Source: Bursaphelenchus xylophilus (lineage: Eukaryota > Nematoda > Chromadorea > Rhabditida > Aphelenchoididae). From it: a stretch of 64,000 bases of DNA. The position numbers and the translations under genes were made by a program. Below are positions 28,995-40,558 of this stretch, in pieces. The notes under the pieces are model-generated. The model saw only the letters and a program-made list of their open reading frames with translations, did no database searches and was not told the origin of the DNA. The stretch covers positions 7,564,001 to 7,628,000 of the forward strand of contig CAJFCV020000001.1 in the NCBI GenBank assembly GCA_904066235.2, given 5' to 3'. Each line of letters begins with the position of its first letter. The first letter of the stretch is position 1.

Positions 28995-29120
28995 TTCTTT
29001 TAAAAACTATAATCCAAAATTAAAGAATCGGGGATAAATATGGATCACAAGAATAAAACCTCGTAGAAATAGAGCTCAATTTAATATTATATTTAATTAA
29101 AACAATTCAACAATGATTTC
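28995..29120 (-). promoter_or_regulatory. Putative operon intercistronic region (AsnRS to SMG5-like)
   Basis: 126 bp between the asparaginyl-tRNA synthetase stop and the SMG5-like ATG. On the minus strand it ends TTTTGGATTATAG then 13-14 nt before ATG, a good acceptor with no donor upstream in the same gene, as expected for trans-splicing. Confidence 0.55.
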
Positions 29121-32100
29121 TTATGGAGTACAACGTCCAACAAACCGAGGATACAAGCACACATCGCGGATATGTTCAGTGGCTGTAAGCCAGCAAACAA
29201 ATCTCTCCAACCCCAGACCGTATCCACCATGGGGACAACCACCATAGCGGCGTTGGTCCACATACCAATAATAATTCTTGGGATCAATTCCGGCCTTGGC
29301 AAATGCAGATAACATTTCTTCTTCTTTCCAAATCCTCATCGATCCACCAACAATTTCACCGACTCCAGGCATCAACAAGTCAACAGATTCCGTCAACTCC
29401 CGATCATCTTCGCAACGACTCATGTAAAAGGACTTGATTCCAGCCGGGAATCGGTTCAACAAAATGGGCTAAAACCAGAAAAGCAAAGAAATTTCAGCCA
29501 GGAAGCGATAAAAACGTTGGATATCTTCGAAATGTGGTCGCAATCACTTACAAAGGAAGTGTGCAACCTGACCATCACCAAACAGTAAGTGACATACACA
29601 GTTGTAAAGCCCTTGAAAAGAAGTATTAGAAACTAGCTTCGATTTTCGCAGAATACCTAAGCGCAGAAAATTATAAACGTTTGATTTGTCCCTTAAGTAC
29701 AAGGTGCGCCAATAAAATCTGGACAAATACTCTTGCTTGTCCTGCGGGCTGTAACAATACGAGGGCAAACAGCCTGCACGGCAACCACTGAACTAAACTT
29801 TTTGTAAAAGGATTTTTTTCTCCCAAGAAAAGGAAAGAAATGTTTTGCAAAACGGCCTAGAAAAAACTGTAAACTACAGTATGTCGTAGCGGAATGGCGT
29901 TCTGCAGCAATTGAAAGTGGTTTCCAGTACTACTTTTCAAGGGCTTTCTAAGGGTGCAACACGTATCGTTTGGTGATGGTCAATTTGCAAATTGAGTCCC
30001 TTCCCTAGCTATAGGATAAAATTAGGCTAACTTTCAATTCCTGCAAGCTTTAGCTCGCGCTTTACAGGCGTCGCCGAGATATTTAACGATTTTTGCCACC
30101 GAGAGAGTACACTAAACGTGGAGAGCGGTCAGAGAGAGAAACACCTTTTGGCCATAACTTCGCTAGTTTCGCGCGGAATATTTTTTTGTGGAAACATTAC
30201 CCTTTACAGTAGAAATAGGTATGAAACTTTTCGTGCCGAAATGCGGTAAAAATTGTCAAATTTTCGCCGGCTTTTGATCTAACAAGGAAAGTACTTTTAT
30301 GCGGCCTCCTACTTTTTGACGGGACATATCTCAAAAAATCAGAAAAAATGTGCTGATCAAGGATATATAAAACTAAGCTGCCCATTTTAGGTTTTTAGGG
30401 GTGAAAATGCCCAAAACTGGCTTAATTTCCCTACAAAAGGCGCAGGCATTCGAAACGATAAAAAGCGCCGCACGGGTTCGATTTCCCTTTTGGACCAAAT
30501 TAACTTTTTTTGAAGTTGAAGGTCGGAAAAATAAATTTTTGTGCCAAGACTGATTTATTACGTCTTAGAAACTCAATAAACATCATTTTAAGCCAAAATA
30601 AAAATTGTAAACCTGTGAAAAATTAAGCGAAAGGGGGTTCATATAGGACTTTAAGTCAACTTCCGATTGAGTTTTCACCCCTAAAAACCTAAAATGGGCA
30701 GCTAAGCTTTATATATCGTTGACCAGCATATTTTTTTCTGATTTTTTGAGATGTCCCGTCAAAAAGTAGGAGGCCCAATAAAAGTACTTTCCTTGTAAAA
30801 ATCTCGGTCGTTTCTGCAAAGCGCAAGCTAGGACTTTCGCATATCTCTAGATCTTCTCAAGCAACCCCTCTCCTCGGAGCGCCAAGGTGCTAATTCAAAG
30901 AAAACATACCTGATTGATCTTATCAGTCATTGCGCGTTCTGGCCCTTCAGGAATGTCTTCCCCGAACTCAAAATCTTTACCTTCTTCATTCTTGACGCCA
31001 TTTTCCTTCAACCATTTGATTGCATCAGCATACGTCATCCTTAAGAACGGTCTTTTTGGTTTCTCAAAATTCTACAAAAACATAAAACCAACAGTCCACA
31101 ACCTTACTGGATTCAATTCGAACACATAGGCCTTGGCTTCAGGATCATCCAGGATTCTGTCAACGGTATCACAAACAACGTCCTCAACCCTCTGAAGGAG
31201 GTCATCAAAAGTGATGTAAGGACATTCGGCCTCAACATGGCTATATTCAGCCAAATGGCGTCTTGTCCGGGACTTTTCCGCTCTGTAAGACTGAGCAATA
31301 CAATAACAATCTCCGACTGCCGGCAAACAGGTTTCAAGATATAACTGTGAGGATTGCGTTAAGTACGCATCTTCACCAAAGAAACTTAAGCTGAACAATG
31401 TAGATCCACCTTCCACTTGAGTCTGAACCAGGGTGGGTGGGAACATCTCGGTATATTTGCGGCTATAAAAATGCTCTCTCATAGCTCTGGTGACAGCAGC
31501 TCGAACCCTCAATATCTTGGAAGTATTTTCTCCACGAATGACGAGATGACGATTGTCGAGCTTGACATCGACATTCGCTTCAACGTTGAGCACATGTTCG
31601 ACGCCTCCAGGTGGTGAATTTCCAATCTGGGACCAATAATCCACCGCCAATTCTACTCCACCTATGGCGGTTTTTCCCTCCGGCAATTTCTTGACAGTGC
31701 CATAAACCAAGACTGACGATTCTGGCTGAACGGTCGAAACATCGTACGTGTGACATAACGCATCATTCAGAACGGCCTGTACAAATCCAGTACCATCTCT
31801 CAGCACCCAGAACATGAGGTTTCTTCCTAAAATAATAAAAACACAACTTTACACATACCTTGTCGTCTCACCCGATGCACCCATGCGGATACGACAATTC
31901 TCTTGTCAACGTGAGCCGCAACTTCCCGCAATTTAACATTTATTGGAGTTGGCAAGGTCTCATCGAGAACAATAACATTGTTCCTGGCCTCCTCAAGATG
32001 GGCTTCAGTGAGCTGATGGGAAAGATTTTGGACAACTTGCTTCTCTAAAGCTTTCTGAAGTTTCTTCTTCTCGGCTTCGACCTTCTTCGCATTCTTCTTT

Positions 32101-32285
32101 AGAGCTGCTTTGGAAGCTTCTTTCCATTCAATTTTCCCCTCTTCCCTTGTCGCAACCATAAACTTTTCCTCATTTGAGCCAGCTAACAACATGGCTTTGA
32201 ATAAATTCTTGACAGGCTTTATCATTGAGCCATCTCCTTGTTCATCACATCCGCTGTCAGGATCGACGTAAAATACACCAGCCAT
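29121..32285 (-). CDS. nars-1: Cytosolic asparaginyl-tRNA synthetase
   Basis: Class IIb synthetase that charges tRNA-Asn in the cytosol. Exons (complement): 31859-32285, 31117-31826, 30910-31071, 29121-29468; 1647 nt, 548 aa, the same length as the human enzyme as I recall it. Eukaryote-type N-terminal extension ([16 protein letters not shown], then a Lys-rich helix), OB-fold ([20 protein letters not shown]), then class II motifs: [16 protein letters not shown], motif 2 ([20 protein letters not shown]), motif 3 ([16 protein letters not shown]). Ends [13 protein letters not shown], diagnostic for AsnRS. Intron 3 (29469-30909) is repeat-filled. Probably first gene of an operon with the SMG5-like gene. 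Confidence 0.97.
29469..30909. repeat. Repeat-rich intron 3 of asparaginyl-tRNA synthetase
   Basis: Contains a fragment starting AGGTGCGCCAATAAAATCTGG (about 29702, related to the element at 9993), a copy of the window-start repeat (30097-30282 continuing at 30799), and the TAA-flanked element 30283-30795 inserted in that repeat. No coding signal. Confidence 0.7.
30283..30795. mobile_element. CAAGGA-type TIR element with TAA duplication
   Basis: Starts CAAGGAAAGTACTTTTATG and ends AAAAGTACTTTCCTTG; TAA on each side (30280-30282, 30796-30798). The copy of the host repeat at window position ~190-200 reads GATCTAAAAATCTCGG without insertion, so it is a natural empty site showing one TAA. Interior holds a tRNA-type B box (GGGTTCGATTTCCC, about 30475-30488). 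513 bp, no transposase. Related: 34799-35356 and 60126-60581. Confidence 0.85.
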
Positions 32286-32565
32286 CCTAAACAAAAAAAT
32301 GATAAGAATCCAAACAAATGAATCATACTAAGTAAACAGCACAAACCCGATGATGCAATACACGGCATTCTGTACTTTTGGAACTCTATTTATAGGCGGA
32401 AAGCCAACTTGTTCAAAAAAATATTTCGCGTGGAGACCACGTCCGGTCCAAATAGAAGAAAAGCCACGGTTGGGATGGACTTAGAGCTGCGCCCAGGATT
32501 TGGAATTCGCCGGCGACATCCTATACGTAAGAAGACCAAACGTTATTGACGCCAAAGTTACAAGG

Positions 32566-33378
32566 ATTCGGCCCGGTTTTTTCCCCACCCCGGTTTTGTC
32601 CCCAAGACGGTTTTGTCCCCAGGACGTTTTTGTCCCCGCTTTTTTCGAGTCTTTTTGTCCTCAGACTGGTTTTGTCCCCAGCACGGTTTTGTCCCCAAGA
32701 CGTTTTTGTCCCCATTCTTTTATTTTTTTTGTCCCCACGACGGTTTTGTCCCCAGTACGTTTTTGTCCCCAAGCTAGATAGTACAATTCAAAATTACGCA
32801 TTCAGATGTTAATGCTGTTGGTTTGGTGCACAGTCAAACAACATGTTTTTAGCGATTGGTACTGTATAGTACGAGGTGGTACTATATAGCATGAGGTAAA
32901 AATTAAGCCATAACACGTCAATGCTATAGGTTTGAAGCCGAGTACTTCTCAAGGATGTGTTTTAGCACTTGGTACTATATATAGTTTGTTTTTGCACAAA
33001 CTGAACTTCTTATCAGTAATGCATACCGAAACAACGGCATTCACGCGTTATAGGTTAATTTTTACCTCGTGCTATATAGTACCACCTCGTACTATACAGT
33101 ACCAAGCGCTAAAAACATGTTGTTTGAGCAGTACTGTGCACCAAACCAACAGCATTAACATCTGAATGCATAATTTTTAATTGTACTATCCAGCTTGGGG
33201 ACAAAAACGTCCTGGGGACAAAACCGGTGTGGGGACAAAAAAATTAAAAAAGTGGGGACAAAAACGTCTTGTGGACAAAACCGTCCTGGGGGCAGAACCG
33301 GTCTGGGGACAAAAAAGCTCGAAAAAACTGGGGACAAAAACGTCCTGGGGACAAAGCCGTCTTGGGGACAAAACCGGG
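32566..33378. mobile_element. GGGGACAAAA 17-bp-repeat foldback, copy 1
   Basis: Left arm about 32566-32775 in the TTTTGTCCCC orientation, right arm 33195-33378 in the GGGGACAAAA orientation, with a spacer that contains ATGTTAATGCTGTTGGTTTG and several GTACTATATAGTACC-like palindromes. Repeat unit is 17 bp. Start resembles the other copies (GATTCGGCCCGG). The right end runs directly into another palindrome (TGATATATTG...), so no clean target duplication is seen. Confidence 0.8.
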
Positions 33379-33604
33379 GGTGATATATTGTTCTAATTTA
33401 TTGCCGAAACATCTCACACCTGAGTATATGTACGTTATGGGCCATGCTGAACAAGTTTGTAATTGACCCGAAGTTTTTAAGGTTACTGCAACATACCGTA
33501 ACGCCCATGCTCAATCAATAAATCTCGATTTTTTTTGGAATCAGCATCAAATTCTGCATCGGATAGACTATATGCGCAGCTCCAGATAGGTGTACAAAAA
33601 TGTC

Positions 33605-33672
33605 GTGGCGCAACCGGTAGTGGGTCGGACTACCATTCAAAAGGTCCCGGGTTCGAGTCCGGCTGGAAGCAA
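33605..33672 (+). repeat. tRNA-like sequence
   Basis: A-box-like TGGCGCAACCGGTAGTGG and B box GGGTTCGAGTCC at tRNA-like spacing. The predicted anticodon stem has mismatches, so I regard it as a tRNA-derived remnant rather than a working gene. Confidence 0.5.
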
Positions 33673-33865
33673 AAATGCTCAAACGCGCTGGAAATTGTCC
33701 CAAAACAGTTACAATCTGTTGTAACTGTGGTAAAAAAATAATAATTAATATTGTTCCCTAAAAAGGCTAAATTTTGGATTTTACGAAATTTTTGAAAATC
33801 ATGATTTTTGTGGGCCCAAATCTGCCGAAGAAAGGAAAATTTTTTGTAAGCGATTTTTTTGTTTA

Positions 33866-34657
33866 CGAGGGAATGGTCTGAACTTCCCCCAGCGTTTGGG
33901 AAAATGACTAGTACAGGTGGATAGAGCATGCCAACTTTGGTAAAAAGAGCCATTTTCCAGCTGCGGAATAAGCCCGGCCGACGAGAAAAATCGACCGAAA
34001 GTTCCACAAAAATTTCCTCTTTCTCTTCCCTCGGAAAAGAAGAGCGGTGTCCAGTGGTTCGGTTAGCCGAGTGGATAGAGCATCCGCTCGATATTCTTTT
34101 GGGGGTTGGTTCGATTCCGGGGTCTCGCGAAGGGCCATGATAAGGCTTTGACAAGCAAGATCAAGCTCTAACAAACCAAAAAAAATATTTTGCCATTTTT
34201 ATACGTTTTATAGGGCATTATACCAAAAAAATAATCGTCAAAATATGAATTTTTTGGGTGCTTCCAAACCTTCAAAGCGATGGTCCATCGAAGTTATACT
34301 CGTTTGGTGATTTACTTGACTTTGAAAAAGGCAAAATAATTTTTTTGGTTGTTAGAGTTTGATCTTGCTCATCAAAGCCTTATCACGGTCCTTCGCGAGA
34401 CCCGGGAATCGAACCAACCCCCAAAAGAATATCGAGCGGATGCCCTATCCACTCGGCTAACCGAGCCACTGGACACCGCTCTTCTTTTCCGAGGGAAGAG
34501 AAAGAGGAAATTTTTGTGGAACTTTCGGTCGATTTTTCTCGTCGGCCGGGCTTATTCCGCAGCTGGAAAATGGCTCTTTTTACCAAAGTTGACATGCTCT
34601 ATCCACCTGTACTAGTCATTTTCCCAAACGCTGGGGGAAGTTCAGACCATTCCCTCG
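33866..34657. mobile_element. CGAGGG-type foldback with TTA duplication and tRNA-like arms
   Basis: Starts CGAGGGAATGGTCTGAACTT and ends AAGTTCAGACCATTCCCTCG; TTA on both sides (33863-33865, 34658-34660). Arms of about 310 bp, spacer near 190 bp. Each arm carries a tRNA-like block: A box TTAGCCGAGTGGATAGAGC, B box GGTTCGATTCC (about 34061-34125 on +, 34395-34465 on -). Same terminal family as 60006-61018 and 38662-39445. Confidence 0.85.
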
Positions 34658-34798
34658 TTAGAAACAACGCATGGCACATAGAAAGACTATTCCTCAAAGG
34701 ATTTCGTTCAATTTTGCCCAAAACACCAAAAAGTTGAACTTTTTCGTTTTAATCGGGGAGCACCGCCAGAACCCAGTAAACCGAAGTAACACAAATTA

Positions 34799-35356
34799 TA
34801 AGTCTTAGCTGCCCATTTTAGGTTTTTAGGGGTGAAAACTCAATCGGAAGTTGACTTAAAGTCCTATATAAACCCCTTTTCGCTTATTTTTTCACAGGTT
34901 GACAATTTTTATTTTGGCTTAAAATGATGTTTATTGAGTTTCTAAGACGTAATAAATCAGTCTTGGCACAACAATTTATTTTTCCGACGTTCAGCTTCAA
35001 AAAAAGTTGATTCAGCCCAAAAGGGAAATCGAACCCGTGCGGCATTCCCCCTTTTGATTCCCAGACTACGGCACTAACCACTCGGCCACACCGCTCTCTT
35101 CCGAAGGAAGAGATCGAGTGCTCTTTTTATCGTTTCGAATGTCTGCCTTTTGTAGGGAAATTAAACCAGTTTTTGGGCATTTTCACCCTTAAAAACCTAA
35201 AATGGGCAGCTAAGATTTATATATCCTTGATCAGCGCATTTTTTCTGATTTTTTGAGATATGTCCCGTCAAAAAGTAGGAGCCCCCATAAAAGTACTTTC
35301 CTTGTGAGATATTTCCCGTCAAAAAGTAGGAGCCCCCATAAAAGTACTTTCCTTGT
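34799..35356. mobile_element. Truncated CAAGGA-type element with tRNA-like insert
   Basis: Related to 30283-30795 over most of its length (TTAGCTGCCCATTTTAGG, GTTTATTGAGTTTCTAAGAC, AAAAGTACTTTCCTTG). The left terminus is missing. On the minus strand at about 35030-35095 it has an A box TGGCCGAGTGGTTAGTGCC and a B box GGGTTCGATTTCCC: a more complete tRNA-like unit than in the 30-kb copy. The last ~50 bp are duplicated in tandem. Confidence 0.7.
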
Positions 35357-36247
35357 GAGAAAATTATTGAAAAAAAATCGATTTATTGATTGAGCATGGG
35401 CGTTACGGTATGTTACAGTAACCTGACAAACTTGGGGTCAATTACAAAGTTTTTCAGCATGGCCTATGACGTATATATACTCAGTTCTGAGATGTTTCGG
35501 CAATAAATTAGGACAATATATCACACTAAACGAAATTCAATAAATGCGTCATATCTCGATCATGATGACGAATTTTAAAAAAAAAAATTCACCATGTTGT
35601 ATATGTCATCAGTTGAGACAGAAAAAAGTGGGGGGGGGGGGTCAAATTCTAGGGCAGACCCCCATTCGAGCCTGCTTCAGCAAAACGGCGCAAGGCACCT
35701 TCATTAACCTGTAACTTTTTACTGCGACACGATGACCTGGTCTTCATGGTGGGACCCTTCTAAAATTTGTCTCCGTTATTTTGGGTCACCCTGTAGTTGG
35801 GCAGCTAATTTTTTTTGCGTTATACACTATTTTTAATGCTCTTTCAAAGATATGTTTCGTTGAGAAAGCACCAAAGAAAATTTATATTTTCTTGAAGCTG
35901 TGGATCTTCTCTGTTCATGGTTTTTCAAATCATGTAAATCGGACGTCATTGAAAGGAGTTACGGCAAAAAAAGTAAAAAATTGGTGAAAACGATTGATAT
36001 TTATTACTTTAATAACCCGAAATTTGTGAAATAGAATGATATTAACAGATTTTTTTAAATTGGGAATTACATAAAAAATTCAAACACGATTTCTGAGTCA
36101 CTGAATCAACTGCCAGTTAGATGTCATTACAACGGATGTCGAATTTTGGCGGTTGGGTAACATAGAGAAAGCTTGGTTCGGCCGCACAAAATCGGCCTTA
36201 AAAATTGGGTTATGAAAACCCATGGCACACGTTAAATCCAAAATATA

Positions 36248-37099
36248 CAGGGTGTTTCAAGAAATTCCCCGGAAAGCAATCGTCGATTTCTCGGCGCTCA
36301 GCCGCGATATCCAAAAAATTTTTTTTGCAGTAGAAAGAAGGTTATGGGCGGTTTTTTGCCTAAAAAGATTTTTTTTCTTTGCCGACGCGGAATGCAGTGT
36401 ATTCGGCGAAGACTTTTGACCGCTTTTTTGACCATCACACTTATCTAAAACGCTTTACTGTGACACTGCAGCATCCGGAAAGTCTTCAGATTTTTTGCAC
36501 AATGGATCAGGAGGCAGGATATAACGCTATGCGATCCCATTTAGCGACTGCACAGTGCAATGCAGTCGCTGCAATATCGACAAAGTCGAGCCCACCGCGC
36601 GAATGTTTGAAACAGCAGGGAAAAGAGAAATTTAAACAAATTTTTTTTGTTGTTTTCTGGTGCACCAAGTGGTTCCGTGATGGCTAGACATCTGCCAAGG
36701 CTTGACCACAAAATTTTGGAGGGTATACGATACCCGCAGAAAATAGTTGCTAGACAATAAAAATTGTGTTGGGCCATTTCTGGTCCGTATCTGAGTTAAG
36801 ATATGGCGAGCGGCTGCCATACCTTTGCCGAACGCTTGATAAGCACAAAAATCAGTAAATTATCCGCATTTCAGCCATCAGAAACCACAAAAAAGCGTTT
36901 AAGATGTATGTGATGACCAAAAAAGCGATCTAAAGTCTTCACCGAATACACCGCATTCCGCGTCGGCGTAGAAAAAAATCTTTTTAGGCAAAAAACCGCC
37001 CATAACCTTCTTTCTACTGCAAAAAAAAATTTTTGGGTATCATGGCTGAGCGCCGAGAAATCGACGATTGCTTTCCGGGGAATTTCTTGAAACACCCTT
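36248..37099. mobile_element. CAGGGTG foldback, TA-flanked
   Basis: Starts CAGGGTGTTTCAAGAAATTC and ends GAATTTCTTGAAACACCCTT between TA dinucleotides. Arms of ~215 bp share CGTCGATTTCTCGGCGCT and GCAGTAGAAAGAAGGTTATG in inverse order. The 425-bp unique middle has no recognisable product. A diverged fragment (CGGAAAG...TCGATTTGTTGGCGCTCAGCC) occurs at about 50370-50405. Confidence 0.75.
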
Positions 37100-37480
37100 T
37101 ATATAAGCAAAAATTTCCCGCCCCTTTTTGGTGATTCGTTTACAATGAAGTGTCACTATCGATCAGAAAGATTTTGTTATCTTTCTTCTTACCTCTCTAT
37201 AGAGAAAACATTTATTTCGGGCGCAAAAAGGCGCCGATAATTTCGTGACATTTCGCCACACTTGATCAATGAAAACGATACAAAGTTTCGGAATGGCTCA
37301 GGAAATGCGCTGGATTGACGTGCAGGCTGATCAGAAACCGTGTTTCAAGCAGTTACATTATTGATTACAAAAAAGGAAAATAGTCGTGTGGAAGTTGCAG
37401 AATTCGTAAGCTTTCAATAGGATTTAAAAGAACTTTTTTTACAGATTGAAGCTTCTCATAACAAAAAAATATGTCAATTA

Positions 37481-38593
37481 AAAGAGAGTTTTTTACAACT
37501 CGAAGGATGGGCCCGGACATTTCGAAAAAACGACCGACCCAGAATCTTTCGATATTTTGCATAGTTGTTGTACCATGATAGCTGAACGTCAGCACGAATT
37601 TTCAGTTTCAGAAATTACCGTATACGGGGGTTACGGTAGGTACAATTTTTGGAAAGATTAGGTTCGTATGTAAAAACCACGAAGAGTAAAGGGGCGAAAC
37701 TTTGCTGGTTTACGTTTTCGACCCTGGGGAACATTTTCATAATTGACAACTTTGCCGTAGGATGTTGCCTTCGACTACTTTGAAAAATACCAAGGTACCA
37801 TATTGAATGTAACTTTTTTGCAGAGAACTTGTCTCAACTTTTGAAATCCCCCCCCCCGCCTTTTTATTTTTCTAAATTTTTGATATGCTGTTCCGTACAT
37901 GTCAACGTATTTTTCTGAGGTTTCAAAAGTTGAGACAAGTAGAATGCCGAAAAGTTATATTACACATGGTACCTTGCCAATTTTCGAAGTAGGCGAAGAC
38001 TACATCCTACAAAAAAATTGTCAATTACAAAAATGTTCGCCATGGTCGAAAACGTATTTTGGCAATGTTTGCGGGTCTTCTACACCCATTTCGAAAAAAA
38101 TGATTTTTTGATATACCGTACCGGCAACATTCAAAGTACCGTAACTCCAAACCCCCCCCTTTTATTTTCGCGCATTTTTGATATGTTGTTACATACATGT
38201 CAAAGTGTTTTTAAGAGATTTCAAAAGTTGAGACAAGTTCTCTGCAAAAAAGTTACATTCAATATGGTACCTTGGTATTTTTCAAAGTAGTCGAAGGCAA
38301 CATCCTACGGCAAAGTTGTTAATTATGAAAATGTTCCCCAGGGTCGAAAACGTAAACCAGCAAAGTTTCGCCCCTTTACTCTTCGTGGTTTTTACATACG
38401 AACCCAATCTTTCCAAAAATTGTACCTACCGTAACCCCCGTATACGGTAATTTCTGAAACTAAAAATTCGTGCTGACGTTCAGCTATCATAGTACAACAA
38501 CTATGCAAAATATCAAAAGATTCTGAGTCGGTCGTTTTTTCGAAATGTCCGGCCCTTGTTATGAGAAGCTTCAATCTGTAAAAAACTCTCTTT
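37481..38593. mobile_element. AAAGAGAG foldback, TA-flanked
   Basis: Starts AAAGAGAGTTTTTTAC and ends AAAAAACTCTCTTT. Arms of about 370 bp: ATAGCTGAACGTCAGCACGA versus CGTGCTGACGTTCAGCTAT, AAAGGGGCGAAACTTTGC versus GCAAAGTTTCGCCCCTTT. The centre has C-runs (about 37846-37856, 38150-38157). The TA at 38594-38595 is also the left target TA of the mariner-type element that follows. Confidence 0.75.
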
Positions 38594-38661
38594 TATTAGG
38601 TTGATGCAAAAGGAATTGCGGATTTTTTTAATTTATTCGTATTTTTTTATAGGATAGCTCA

Positions 38662-39445
38662 CAAGGGAATGGACTTTATGTGTAAATCGATTTTGGCTTG
38701 GGACCTAGTCAGATCGAAAGGTGTGTGGTAGTCGATTATTCACTTGGGGGGAAATCTCTGCGCGGGGCTTCAAAGCCGAGAAAATCGGCTTCAAAGTTTG
38801 GACGAAAGTCAAAGGATAAGGATCCCGGAAAAGGAGCGATAAAAAGTGTGAAGCAGTGGCCGAGTGGTCAGTGCGCTCGCTTTTTGCGCAAAAGGTCGCA
38901 AGTTCGAATCTGCTTCCATTCATAACTTTTTTAGACAAAAACTTCTATTAATTTTTTCCCCTGAACTCGATTATCGATACAAGAAGTATATTTTAAACGG
39001 AACTTTTCCATTTTCAACGGCTTCGCAGCTTCCCTTTACAGTTTTAGAGCGCAGGGCACACCATCAACCTGATGTATTCAAAAACAACTTTCCATTATGT
39101 TAACTTTTTTATCTATACCCCGTTTTTAAATGTACAGCCGGATTAGCACGAAGAAAGCAAAAGTAAAAACGATAAATGATGACTTGGGCTTGGAAAGATT
39201 CGAACCTGCAACCTTTTGCGCAAAAGGCGAGCGCACTGACCACTCGGCCACTGCTTCACACTTTTTATAGCTCCTTTTCTGGGATCCCTATCCTTTGATT
39301 TTCGTCCAAACTTTGAAGCCGATTTTCTCGGCTTTGAAGCCCCGCGCAGAGATTTCCTCCCAAGTGAATAACCGACTACCACACACCTTTCGATCTGACT
39401 AGGTCCGAAGCCAAAATCGATTTACACATAAAGTCCATTCCCTTG
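38662..39445. mobile_element. CAAGGG-type foldback, TCA duplication, with two tRNA-like units
   Basis: Starts CAAGGGAATGGACTTTATG and ends CATAAAGTCCATTCCCTTG, with TCA on each side (38659-38661, 39446-39448). The opposite mariner arm (about 41120) has the uninterrupted site with a single TCA. Arms of about 250 bp each hold a tRNA-like block: A box TGGCCGAGTGGTCAGTGCGC and B box GTTCGAATC (38855-38915 on +, 39190-39255 on -). Confidence 0.9.
38850..38920 (+). repeat. tRNA-like unit in foldback arm
   Basis: GAAGCAG at the 5' side could pair with CTGCTTC at the 3' side, with A box TGGCCGAGTGG (Ser/Leu type) and B-box-like AGTTCGAATCT. The T stem is imperfect, so it is probably not a charged tRNA. 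An inverted partner lies at 39190-39260. Confidence 0.55.
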
Positions 39446-39734
39446 TCAATTCAAAAATGGAAAAAGGTATATAGTAGTAAATTTTTAGAGGATTTTTTCT
39501 GTATATGTGCTATTCTTATAAAAGTTATCAAACGTTACCGTAAGTTACCACGAAAGTACCCTAAACATGTTAGTATATTTTAAACCAATTTTTTTACATA
39601 TTGTTTTGCGGCTTTATCCATATTTTGAAAATATTTTGATAAAATACGTTATATTCTATCAAAAAACAAAAAAAAACCCCATTTTTGGCAAAGCGTTAAA
39701 ACGCTATCCCAAAAATTCAAATTTCAGCAAATTT

Positions 39735-40558
39735 GATTGGGCCCGGTTTTGTCCCCACCCCGGTTTTGTCCCCAAGACGGTTTTGTCCCCAGGACGTTTT
39801 TGTCCCCACACCGGTTTTGTCCCCAGGACGGTTTTGTCCCCAAGACGCTTTTGTCCCCACTTTTTTTCTTTTTTTGTCCCCACACCGGTTTTGTCCCCAG
39901 GACGTTTTTGTCCCCAAGCTGGATAGTACGATTAAAAATTATGCATTCAGATGTTAATGCTGTTGGTTTGGTGCACAGTACTGATCAATCAACATGTTCT
40001 TAGCACTTGGTACTATATAGTACAAGGTGGTACTATATAGCACGAGGTAAAAATTAAGCTATAACGCGTGAATGACGTTGTTTTGGTATGCAGTACTGAC
40101 CAGACGTTCATTTTGTGCAAAAACAAATTCGTGCTATATAGTACCATGTGCTAAAACACATTTTTTGAGAAGTACTGGGCTTCAAACCCATAGCATTGAC
40201 GTGTTATGGCTTAATTTTTACCTCGTGCTATATAGTACCACATCGTACTATACAGTACCAAGCGCTAAGAACAAGTTGTTTGAGCAGTACTGTGCACCAA
40301 ACCAACAGCATTAACATCCGAATGCATAATTTTTAATCGTACTATCCACCTTGGGGACAAAAACGTCCTGGGGACAAAACCGGTGTGGGGACAAAAAAAG
40401 AAAAAAAGTGGGGACAAAAGCGTCTTGGGGACAAAACCGTCCTGGGGACAAAACCGGTCTGGGGACAAAAAGGCTCGAAAAAGGTGGGGACAAAAACGGC
40501 CTGGGGACAAAACCGTCTTGGAGACAAAACCGGGGTGGGGACAAAAACGTCCACTACG
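39735..40558. mobile_element. GGGGACAAAA 17-bp-repeat foldback, copy 2
   Basis: Starts GATTGGGCCCGG, ends GTCCACTACG, flanked by a 9-bp direct repeat AGCAAATTT (39726-39734, 40559-40567). The other arm of the host mariner element has the single uninterrupted copy (about 40835), proving insertion. Arms are arrays of 17-bp units (GGGGACAAAACCGTCCT and variants). The middle contains TACTATATAGTA palindromes. Confidence 0.9.

Larger units (their letters stand above)
33380..35540. repeat. Outer palindrome with nested insertions
   Basis: Left arm 33380-33540 (TGATATATTGTTCTAATT, GCCGAAACATCTCA, GGGCCATGCTGAA, ACGCCCATGCTCAATC) is repeated inverted at 35370-35535. Between the arms are a tRNA-like stretch (33605-33670), the TTA-flanked foldback 33866-34657, and a truncated CAAGGA-type copy (34799-35356) whose right end is tandemly duplicated. 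Confidence 0.7.

Noticed and set aside
32566..33378. CRISPR-like array
   Set aside because: Regular 17-bp periodicity without unique spacers, in a eukaryotic foldback element.
34061..34130. Possible functional tRNA genes at the A/B-box sites (also 33605, 38850, 39190)
   Set aside because: Boxes are good but anticodon or T stems do not pair well; treated as tRNA-derived parts of mobile elements.
36379..36777. Possible transposase in the CAGGGTG foldback middle
   Set aside because: Short frames on both strands with no DDE-like or helix-turn-helix motif that I can recognise.
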